11,508 nucleotides of DNA from contig JACMJD010000194.1 in assembly GCA_014380825.1 (NCBI GenBank), forward strand, positions 1-11,508, in the 5' to 3' direction. A program made the translations under genes and the position numbers. Below, in pieces: positions 1 to 5,596 of this stretch (positions are counted from its first letter, which is position 1; each line of letters begins with the position of its first letter). The DNA is from Phycisphaerae bacterium. GTDB taxonomy: Bacteria > Planctomycetota > Phycisphaerae > Tepidisphaerales > Tepidisphaeraceae. The notes under the pieces are model-generated. The model saw only the letters and a list, made by a program, of their open reading frames with translations, was not told the DNA's origin and did no database searches.

Positions 1-48
1 CATCGTTGAGCCCGGCCCGAAGAACCCCTTCGCCAAGGCGCTGCAGAA

Positions 49-452
<404 letters not shown>

Positions 453-472
453 CTCGCCATCCCGCTCCATCC

Positions 473-514
473 GTTCATCCGGATATATTGTTTATCTTCA
501 TCGGCGAAAGTCAA
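473..514 (-). promoter_or_regulatory. ahcY promoter with overlapping candidate SahR-like operator
   Basis: On the minus strand TTGACT (514-509) and CAATAT (490-485) are separated by 18 bp, a plausible sigma-70 type promoter for the ahcY fragment. The -10 overlaps GTTCATCCGGATATA (473-487, plus-strand reading). Its exact reverse complement lies in the promoter of the ArsR-methyltransferase gene at 6722-6736. A second half-site CATCCG lies at 468-473. A repressor bound here would block the promoter. The assignment to the 5591-6718 regulator is inference from the shared site. Confidence 0.6.
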
Positions 515-543
515 GGCCCCGCATCAATGCCCGAAATCGCCGT

Positions 544-576
544 TTCCCAGCTTTATGGGAATATGGTAATATGGGA
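544..576 (+). promoter_or_regulatory. Candidate promoter/operator of vapBC
   Basis: TTCCCA (544-549) and TGGGAA (556-561) form an inverted repeat with a 6-nt spacer. ATGGGA also repeats directly at 555-560 and 571-576. TAATAT at 567-572 could be the -10. Repeated short operator sites directly before the antitoxin start are usual for autoregulated VapBC operons. Which repeats VapB contacts cannot be told from sequence. Confidence 0.35.
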
Positions 577-589
577 GCGGTGAACGCAA

Positions 590-901
590 ATGAAAAACAC
601 TCGGAAAAAGACCACGCTTGAACTACCGGAGGAGCTGATGAAGCGGGTCAAACTCCGCGCGCTGCACGATGGGAGGAAACTCACCGACACCGTGGCCCAG
701 CTTCTGCGCGCCGGTTTGGACGCGGCCACGCCTTCGATCATCGGGAAGCACGCCCGCGTTGTCATCAAGAAGGACCGGCGGACCGGCGCACCGGTGATCC
801 AGTGCCCGCCGGATGCGCCCGCGCGCCGGATGACCGCGCAACAATTACGCGAGTTGGAAATCGAATCGCAAGAGAGGGAAGACCTTGAACGACTATCGTG
901 A
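590..901 (+). CDS. vapB: VapB-like antitoxin (ribbon-helix-helix type)
   Basis: A 103-residue protein whose N-terminus (about residues 8-43) has the pattern of a ribbon-helix-helix DNA-binding domain: TTLELPEELMKRVKLRAL, then a second helix LTDTVAQLLRAGL. The C-terminal half (KDRRTGAPVIQCPPDAP and an acidic helix rich in Glu) is the expected flexible toxin-neutralising tail. The stop codon overlaps the start of the PIN-domain toxin by 17 nt, the standard antitoxin-first arrangement. The antitoxin is expected to bind and inhibit the PIN RNase and to repress its own operon through the repeats just upstream. The start ATG has a GGAG at a rather long distance (574-577), so initiation may be weak. 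The specific VapB subfamily is not certain. Confidence 0.75.
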   Translation: MKNTRKKTTLELPEELMKRVKLRALHDGRKLTDTVAQLLRAGLDAATPSIIGKHARVVIKKDRRTGAPVIQCPPDAPARRMTAQQLRELEIESQEREDLERLS

Positions 902-1349
902 TCGCGGGGGCTACCTGTTCGACAGCAGTGTCTGGGTGGCGATCACATTCTCGTCGCACCCCGCGCATGACACAGCGATGTCGGCGCTGGCGGACACGAC
1001 CGTTGATCGTCCCGCATGTTTCTGTCGTGCCACGCAGCAGAGCTTTCTTCGGCTGATCACCACTCCGACGATCCTCGCCGCGTACGGCGCCCCGGCCATG
1101 ACCAACGCCGATGCCGTCCGCGTGCACGATGAACTGCGAGCGCTGGCGAACGTCGCCTATCGCACCGAACCGGCCGACATCGAATCCGCCTGGCCAAAGC
1201 TGGCCGCGCGCTCGACCGCATCACCCAAACTCTGGATGGACGCGTACCTCGCCGCATTCGCAATGAAGGCCGACCTGATGCTCGTGACGACGGATGCGGG
1301 GTTCAGGCAGTTTGACGATCTGAATGACACGGTGTTGAAGTCGAAGTAG
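885..1349 (+). CDS. vapC: VapC-like PIN-domain ribonuclease toxin
   Basis: A 154-residue PIN-domain protein. The first catalytic Asp is D13 in YLFDSSVWVAI. D119 is in LWMDAYLAAFA, and D137 is in VTTDAGF. The segment ATQQSFLRLITTP (49-61) corresponds to the second PIN motif; the acidic residue often found there is Gln in this copy, a variant I associate with this VapC subgroup. Such toxins cleave RNA, commonly tRNA or rRNA, with Mg2+ when free of antitoxin. The start is TTG at 885 inside the end of the antitoxin gene, preceded by a purine-rich AGAGAGGGAA stretch that serves as ribosome binding site; no ATG upstream of the first PIN motif is available in frame. Translational coupling to the antitoxin is likely. 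The target RNA cannot be inferred. Confidence 0.8.
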   Translation: MNDYRDRGGYLFDSSVWVAITFSSHPAHDTAMSALADTTVDRPACFCRATQQSFLRLITTPTILAAYGAPAMTNADAVRVHDELRALANVAYRTEPADIESAWPKLAARSTASPKLWMDAYLAAFAMKADLMLVTTDAGFRQFDDLNDTVLKSK

Positions 1350-1372
1350 TCGCCCGCGACAGTGCGAGTACA

Positions 1373-1483
1373 ATGCAGCTGATCGTCATCGTCGGCTGCT
1401 GCATCTGGGGCCATTGCGTTATGTGCTGCTGGAACCCGCGGCCGCACTGCTTCATCCCGGAAATCGTCGTGGGGCCGTTGTAG
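1373..1483 (+). CDS. Possible small Cys-rich ORF (36 residues)
   Basis: The vapC-AIPR intergenic gap (1350-1614) holds one short open frame. It starts MQLIVIVGCCIWGHC, contains six cysteines in 36 residues and ends in IVVGPL. It has a hydrophobic start but no convincing Shine-Dalgarno sequence. I do not recognise it. Six Cys in 36 codons is unusual, but GC-rich sequence yields Cys-rich chance ORFs. The rest of the gap, 1484-1614, is AT-richer and contains nothing I can identify. Confidence 0.15.
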   Translation: MQLIVIVGCCIWGHCVMCCWNPRPHCFIPEIVVGPL

Positions 1484-1614
1484 ACGGATTGATCTTTATT
1501 GTTTATCGATGACAAGATTCGCAATTCAAGGATCAAAATTGGACAGTGCTAGTCCTGGTCGTCAGTGACAAGGCTAGTTTTTAATCGCAAGCGAAGGTTG
1601 CCGGAAACATCCAG

Positions 1615-3039
1615 ATGGCGAAAAACAAAAGTTCCGGATCATCGACACTCCACCAACAGATCGTGCACGATCGTCTGATTGACGCCGCATCTCGGTTGAA
1701 TCTTCGACAAGATCTGCCTGCGGCATTCATTCGGTATGCACACGCGCTCGTGCTTGGAAGTAGCCTGCTGACGCTCGACAGACAAGACATTGTGGACGCG
1801 CGCGAGGTCACGGACGGTGGGCAAGAGAAACAAATCGATGCCTTTACCATCCGTGAGTCCGATCAAGATGCTACGGTATTCATTACGCAAACCAAGCTTG
1901 GAGCCAGCTTTTCCTCCAATGACATCGTGCTACTCAAGAATGGCTTAAGCTGGTGTTTCGAAAAAGGTGGCGATGAGCTGAAATCGCTAAAGAACCTGCG
2001 ACTACGAAAACGCATCGAAGAATTGTGGATATCGCTCAAGCAAGTAGGACCGTCAAGGCTGCGAGTGGTGGTTTCATACATCACAACGGGCTCCACAGAT
2101 CATCTATCGGACGAATTTGCTCAGGAGCGGGCTGCACTTGAGCGGTACCTAAGTGGCTTGGGCTTCTCAGACACATCCGTTCAAGTCTGGGGCGCTGCCG
2201 AGTTGGTGCAACGCGCCGATGAAATAGACCGAGAAGGCTGCCAGACTGCAAGCGTGCTGGCGGCAGCGCAGGCCAACGGCAAATTGGCGGCCAACACGCG
2301 GGTCTTGGTGAGGGCATACCAAGCCGTTACGCCCGGTCTTATCGACGATATTGTCGAGTCAACAAATACGCAAAACAAGATCACGACGAGAAACTTGAAA
2401 GCCAATGATCGCCTCCAAATTGAGATGCAACAGGCTTTTCGCACCAAAGGTTTTTTCTACGAGAGGAAGCCTCGCCAATTCGACAATGAACTGGCCGCTA
2501 CGGCCGAAACGCTGATGTCAAACGAGGAAGTTGGACAAGGCTACCTAGCCGTGGTGATGAAACAGCCTTCAAATGCCGGCAGGCGCAAGTACTTGATCTG
2601 GGATGAAATGTACAAGCAAGTCTTTGGCGGTTCCATTGTTGAACCATACATCGTGGCTACCTTATTGACGCGAGCAGTGCGCGAATGGCTTGATGGCTCA
2701 GCGTTGCACTATTCTCGAAGCGAGTTGAAAAAGAAACTCGCTTCGCGCGCTGCGTATCACATCGCTCGGGTGCTCTCATTTCAGTGGGCGCGGGGCGACA
2801 GCTGGGTGCGAGATGCAGCACAGGCAACCACATTTCTAGAGAATCTCAAAGGCAGGAAGAGGATCACCTCGGCGCAATTTCAGCGCGCATTCGACACGGT
2901 CTACACCACTATTGCGCGATTCAAGGAGTTCAAGTCCGATCTAGACCTCTCGCTTCGAAGCGCTGCACTTGATGAAGCACTCGACCGCGCCCTTTATCGA
3001 AGTCGAGCAAGCACCAAGAAAAAATCCGTGACGGGTTAA
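1615..3039 (+). CDS. AIPR-family (abortive infection phage resistance) protein, internally shortened
   Basis: A 474-residue protein resembling the AIPR family linked to phage abortive infection. The N-terminal third has a PD-(D/E)XK-like nuclease signature: DGGQEKQIDAF (D75) followed by FITQTKLG (Q92-x-K94). A family-typical GCQTASVL motif (208-215) and a STNTQNKITTRNLKANDRLQ-type segment (249-268) follow. In the members I know, the QT motif is preceded by a core of perhaps 100-150 residues with a conserved Asn-Asn-Gly-Ile-Thr box. Here the sequence passes directly from VWGAAELVQRADEID to REGCQT, so that core is absent without breaking the frame. The gene is AT-richer than its neighbours: line 1861-1920 is 27/60 G+C against 41/60 for 7441-7500. 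This suggests acquisition by transfer. It may be an inactive deletion allele or a minimal variant. Start ATG has GGAA eight bases upstream. Confidence 0.7.
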   Translation: MAKNKSSGSSTLHQQIVHDRLIDAASRLNLRQDLPAAFIRYAHALVLGSSLLTLDRQDIVDAREVTDGGQEKQIDAFTIRESDQDATVFITQTKLGASFSSNDIVLLKNGLSWCFEKGGDELKSLKNLRLRKRIEELWISLKQVGPSRLRVVVSYITTGSTDHLSDEFAQERAALERYLSGLGFSDTSVQVWGAAELVQRADEIDREGCQTASVLAAAQANGKLAANTRVLVRAYQAVTPGLIDDIVESTNTQNKITTRNLKANDRLQIEMQQAFRTKGFFYERKPRQFDNELAATAETLMSNEEVGQGYLAVVMKQPSNAGRRKYLIWDEMYKQVFGGSIVEPYIVATLLTRAVREWLDGSALHYSRSELKKKLASRAAYHIARVLSFQWARGDSWVRDAAQATTFLENLKGRKRITSAQFQRAFDTVYTTIARFKEFKSDLDLSLRSAALDEALDRALYRSRASTKKKSVTG

Positions 3040-3178
3040 TCCGGTGGCTCCCAGTCCTAGCAAGGACTACACCGTGGCTGCTGAGTACGGGTCGCAACTC
3101 GATTTGCATGACGCCCATCCTTCAGCTTCGTTTCGCGTCTCCGCATCATCTGCCGTTGGTTGTAGATCAGCCAAGGGA

Positions 3179-3206
3179 AAGGATGAAGGCAGAAGGATGA
3201 AGGATG
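3179..3206 (+). repeat. Short tandem heptad array (AAGGATG type)
   Basis: Four consecutive 7-nt units, AAGGATG, AAGGCAG, AAGGATG, AAGGATG, lie in the convergent gap between the AIPR gene and hepT. A CATCCTT at 3116-3122 is a possible remnant of an opposite arm. It resembles one arm of the inverted word-repeat elements elsewhere in the window. The rest of 3040-3224 holds no recognisable feature. Confidence 0.5.
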
Positions 3207-3224
3207 AAACCAATCATTTCGCCA

Positions 3225-3587
3225 TCAATTCATCGCCGACGGATCGGCTGGTGGCGCCGGGATCAATCCTCGAAGCTGCGGGATCAGCGGCGGGATGTGG
3301 TCAGTGACAATTCGCCAGACGATATCATTGTCGATCTCGTCGTACTCGTGGGCGAGGATGTGGCGCGTCGCCATGATCGCTCGCCAGGCGATTTCCGGGT
3401 GTTGCTCACGAAACGAATCGGTGAGGCGGCGAGCACTTTCGCCAATGATCTCGATGTTGCGTTCGACGGCATGACGCAAGATTTCCTCGCGCTCGTAATC
3501 GTCGCGCGTCTTACCGGCGACGTAGCGCAGCACGGTTTCAGCCGCTTGCAGCAATGTCCGACAGCGCCGCGGCGGGCGAGCGCTCAC
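3225..3587 (-). CDS. hepT: HepT-like HEPN-domain ribonuclease toxin (DUF86)
   Basis: A 120-residue HEPN protein. The diagnostic motif R-X4-H-X-Y is present as R75-HILA-H80-E-Y82 in ATRHILAHEYDEID. The preceding AVERNIEIIGESARRL (40-55) and HPEIAWRAI segments are typical of the DUF86/HepT family. HEPN toxins of this type cleave RNA. In the characterised MntA-HepT systems the Tyr of HXY is AMP-modified by the partner nucleotidyltransferase, which silences the toxin. The start is GTG at 3587-3585, overlapping the stop of the mntA-like gene in a GTGA, so translation is coupled. The N-terminal helix is a few residues shorter than in typical family members as I remember them. All key motif residues are present, so an active protein is expected. 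Confidence 0.85.
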   Translation of the reverse strand: MSARPPRRCRTLLQAAETVLRYVAGKTRDDYEREEILRHAVERNIEIIGESARRLTDSFREQHPEIAWRAIMATRHILAHEYDEIDNDIVWRIVTDHIPPLIPQLRGLIPAPPADPSAMN

Positions 3588-3895
3588 GCGGCATAGAGCA
3601 CCTGGCGGGTTGTGAGAATCTCGTGTCGGCGAAACGGGTTCTTGAGTAATCGTTTTTGCACCAAATCAATCTCGCGGCCGCCGAACAGTGCCGAGAGTTC
3701 ATCGCGCATATCGAGATACTTCTCCAGCGACATTGTTTCGCCGGGCGCGAGCGCGATCAGCACGTCCACGTCACTGGCCGGGCCGAAGTCATCGCGCAGT
3801 GCGCTGCCGAACAGCGACAGCTCGGCTACGCGATACTTGCGGCAAAACGCCTCGATCTGATCGATCGGCACGGGAATGGGCGATGCGCGGTTCAT
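3584..3895 (-). CDS. mntA: MntA-like minimal nucleotidyltransferase antitoxin
   Basis: A 103-residue minimal nucleotidyltransferase. The catalytic signature G-S-X10-D-X-D is present as G30-S31 to D42-V-D44 in LFGSALRDDFGPASDVDVLI, and a third Asp (D77 in GREIDLV) completes the metal site. In known systems this enzyme transfers AMP to the Tyr of the HEPN toxin encoded next to it. I chose the ATG at 3895-3893, giving MNRASPIPVP, rather than an upstream extension. The family fold starts here, and a TATAAT lies nine bases before this ATG. The extension would be read inside the neighbouring gene and is Arg-rich with no family resemblance. It overlaps the toxin gene by 4 nt. Confidence 0.85.
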   Translation of the reverse strand: MNRASPIPVPIDQIEAFCRKYRVAELSLFGSALRDDFGPASDVDVLIALAPGETMSLEKYLDMRDELSALFGGREIDLVQKRLLKNPFRRHEILTTRQVLYAA

Positions 3896-3913
3896 CGTGT
3901 CCCGATTATACCA
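3896..3913 (-). promoter_or_regulatory. Extended -10 promoter for a nearly leaderless mntA-hepT transcript
   Basis: On the minus strand TGGTATAAT (3913-3905) is a perfect -10 with a TGn extension, and the ATG of mntA follows after only nine bases. Transcription would begin about two or three bases before the ATG or at it. No good -35 is visible. The TAA inside TATAAT (3908-3906) is also the stop codon of the upstream 503-residue gene. Confidence 0.55.
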
Positions 3914-5417
3914 TGCGTGGTTCGCGCGACGGCGCCCGCACGCGAGCGTTTCGCTTTCGATCTCGCATCGATCCCGATCCCCGCGGCGCCGTGCCGGGCC
4001 CGCGCATCCCCGGCCTTGTCGGCTTGCCATGTTTGATCAGGAGTTCCTTCAGACACCGCACGCCCTGCTGTTGGTAGATCTGTTTGGCGTAGAACAGCAC
4101 GGTGCCTTTGGACAAGGGCTGGCCCTTCGAGGTCCTCAGGGCGGACGCGATCTGGTTGATCGTCAGGCCGGCGAGCATTTTTTCCTGGATCTGGATTCGT
4201 CTGGCACTGGGCGGGCGGCTGAGCTTCGGGGCGTACTGGTTTTTTCGCTTGAGCTTGAACCACGCCGGCCGCTTGACCTCGTGGCCGAAGAGCAGGCCGC
4301 CGGTCAGGTGCGTGATGAATTCGTTCCACGCGGCACCGGGCCTGGTGCAGTTGATGTAGTGGACGCGGTGGCAGGATTTGCAGGCGAAGGAGGGAGTTGC
4401 CAGTTGCCAGTTGGTAGTTGCCAGTGAAGATCTTGCTGACAACTGAGAACTGGCAACTGATAACTCCTCCCCGATCAACGAAATCGGCGGCAGCGGCAGA
4501 TACAGCACGTTCACGAGCTTCCCGCACTTCGGACATCGCCAGCGCCAGCCGCGGAATTGAATCGAGCCTTTTGATTTGGTCGGTGCCGGATTCTCGCGGC
4601 GACGCCGGCGCTGCGCTTCGCGGCTGAGCTTGAGGCTCTGTTGCTTCTTGAAGTACGCGGCGGCGATGTGCGGTTTGCGCCAGTCATGACCGACATATTC
4701 GCCGTCCTTCCATTTGTATCCCACGTAGTCGGGTGGTGGTGGAGGGAGCTTGAACGAACGGTTCCCCTTCGACGAGCTCAGGGCACCCGGATCATCCCTC
4801 GCAGGATGTTCCGGGTGCAATTCGTCGAGGTCGATGTTGTAGTCCGGGCCGCGGCCGACGTAGTGCGGGACGCGCGTGAGCTCCTGCGGCGGCAGATCGC
4901 GCGGCAGGCGCGAGATCAGGTGCGAGGCGGTCCATGACCAGACCGCATCCGGCGGCGCGAAGCCACGCGTGGCGGGGTCGAGCGATTGATCGGTGTACAG
5001 CAGCGGCCGGGGCTTGCTCCAGCGGCCACCCAGGTAGTGCGTGCGGAAGACGCCGTTGACGCGCGCGTTCAGCAGGCAGCCGGGTGTCGTGCCGAGCTTC
5101 GCGGCGACGTCGGTGACGAACTCGCCGGGCAGCTCGAGGGTGACCGGAGCGCAGAGTTTTCGGATGGTCGCGGCGTCGATCGTGAGCGTGTGAGGCGGCG
5201 CCTCTCGCACGCGGGCGTTGGCGGTGAGATACGGAGCATCAGCCGCGAGGCGCGAATCGCTGGCCCGGATCGCGAGGCACCACGCGCGTGGCGGCCTCGC
5301 GAGCGTGCGAAGTTTGGTCGCACGATCGAGGCGTGGCTGGAGCGCGGCTGCATCTCGCGCGAGCGTTGGCGCGATGCGCGCCCAAGCCGAACGAATCGCC
5401 AGCTCGATTTCGTCCAT
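3906..5417 (-). CDS. Unrecognised 503-residue protein with zinc ribbon and LuxR-like HTH
   Basis: I do not recognise a named family, though related proteins probably occur in Planctomycetota. Residues 1-290 are of unknown fold, with a conserved-looking stretch PGEFVTDVAAKLGTTPGCLL (97-116). A split zinc ribbon follows: CPKC at 295-298 and CKSCH at 346-350, with a further Cys at 357. A C-terminal region (about 408-460), MLAGLTINQIASAL then GTVLFYAKQIYQQQGVR, reads like a LuxR-type helix-turn-helix. The tail is basic. DNA binding is therefore likely but inferred. Two repeat elements are read in frame: residues about 201-219 (from 4761-4818) and about 318-343 (from 4394-4466, between the two Cys pairs). 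The ATG at 5417 has TACAAT six bases upstream and no Shine-Dalgarno. Whether the protein is functional with these insertions is open. Confidence 0.65.
   Translation of the reverse strand: MDEIELAIRSAWARIAPTLARDAAALQPRLDRATKLRTLARPPRAWCLAIRASDSRLAADAPYLTANARVREAPPHTLTIDAATIRKLCAPVTLELPGEFVTDVAAKLGTTPGCLLNARVNGVFRTHYLGGRWSKPRPLLYTDQSLDPATRGFAPPDAVWSWTASHLISRLPRDLPPQELTRVPHYVGRGPDYNIDLDELHPEHPARDDPGALSSSKGNRSFKLPPPPPDYVGYKWKDGEYVGHDWRKPHIAAAYFKKQQSLKLSREAQRRRRRENPAPTKSKGSIQFRGWRWRCPKCGKLVNVLYLPLPPISLIGEELSVASSQLSARSSLATTNWQLATPSFACKSCHRVHYINCTRPGAAWNEFITHLTGGLLFGHEVKRPAWFKLKRKNQYAPKLSRPPSARRIQIQEKMLAGLTINQIASALRTSKGQPLSKGTVLFYAKQIYQQQGVRCLKELLIKHGKPTRPGMRGPGTAPRGSGSMRDRKRNARVRAPSREPRMV
4394..4466. 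repeat. Heptad-repeat inverted element, copy 2, inserted in frame in a coding region
   Basis: The left arm is tandem GCCAGTT-type heptads (about 4396-4426). The right arm is the inverse series AACTGAG, AACTGGC, AACTGAT (about 4438-4464), with a short centre around AGATCTT. The word family matches the element at 322-452. It lies inside the 503-residue gene and encodes about 26 residues rich in Ser, Ala, Leu and Gln, between the two Cys pairs of a zinc ribbon. Confidence 0.75.
4761..4818. repeat. Palindromic repeat (CCCTTCGACGAGCTCAGGG type plus stem-loop) inside the coding region
   Basis: CCCTTCGACGAGCTCAGGG (4765-4783) belongs to a widespread bacterial repeat often seen translated as ALSxSKG. 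It is followed by a 15-bp stem with one mismatch: 4783-4797 pairs with 4804-4818 around the loop CTCGCA. The segment is read in frame as roughly HPEHPARDDPGALSSSKG in the minus-strand protein. Confidence 0.65.
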
Positions 5418-5423
5418 GGCGGG

Positions 5424-5452
5424 ATTGTACGGGTTTTGTTAGGACTAATGAA
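5424..5452 (-). promoter_or_regulatory. Candidate leaderless promoter of the 503-residue gene
   Basis: TACAAT (5429-5424, minus strand) lies six bases before the ATG. A weak -35 TTCATT (5452-5447) lies 17 bp further upstream. Transcription starting seven bases after the -10 would begin at the A of the ATG. There is no Shine-Dalgarno in the six-base gap. Confidence 0.4.
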
Positions 5453-5467
5453 AGAAGAAAAGATGTG

Positions 5468-5551
5468 CCACGAAGGCACGAAGACACGAAGGGAATGTGA
5501 GAAAGAGAGAGAGAGTTTGGTTTGTTCTTCGTGACCTTCGTCCCTTCGTGG
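5468..5551. repeat. Octamer-repeat inverted element (CACGAAGG type), copy 1
   Basis: The left arm 5468-5493 is three 8-nt units: CACGAAGG, CACGAAGA, CACGAAGG. The right arm 5527-5551 carries the inverse words CTTCGTGA, CCTTCGTC, CCTTCGTG. The centre contains an AG-rich run, GAGAAAGAGAGAGAGAG. It occupies most of the gap between the regulator gene and the 503-residue gene. A second copy is at 8686-8759. Confidence 0.7.
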
Positions 5552-5577
5552 CCGCATTTCATTCTGAGCTCTGAACT

Positions 5578-5596
5578 CCGTTCGACAAGCTCACGG
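5578..5596. repeat. Short palindromic repeat (CCGTTCGACAAGCTCACGG)
   Basis: A 19-nt element related to the one at 4765-4783. The outer arms are CCGT/ACGG here and CCCT/AGGG there, so both sides changed together. The stop codon of the regulator-methyltransferase gene (5593-5591) lies inside it. Confidence 0.6.

Noticed and set aside
1..48. Plus-strand segment reading [17 protein letters not shown] as the end of another protein
   Set aside because: It faintly recalls a copper amine oxidase C-terminus, but 16 codons without a stop signal in context are too little to call.
1530..1600. Promoter for the AIPR gene
   Set aside because: Several -35-like and -10-like words occur (for example TTGGAC near 1539) but none with proper spacing, so I did not list one.
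3179..3206. CRISPR array or phage-type repeats
   Set aside because: Units are only 7 nt, contiguous and without unique spacers; no cas genes are in the window.
3893..4030. Longer mntA start giving 148 residues
   Set aside because: The added 45 residues are Arg-rich sequence read through the end of the upstream gene, and the TATAAT lies inside this extension just before the internal ATG.
3876..5534. Long plus-strand open frames opposite the 503-residue gene
   Set aside because: They are GC-rich antisense shadows with no family resemblance, while the minus frame has a zinc ribbon and an HTH.
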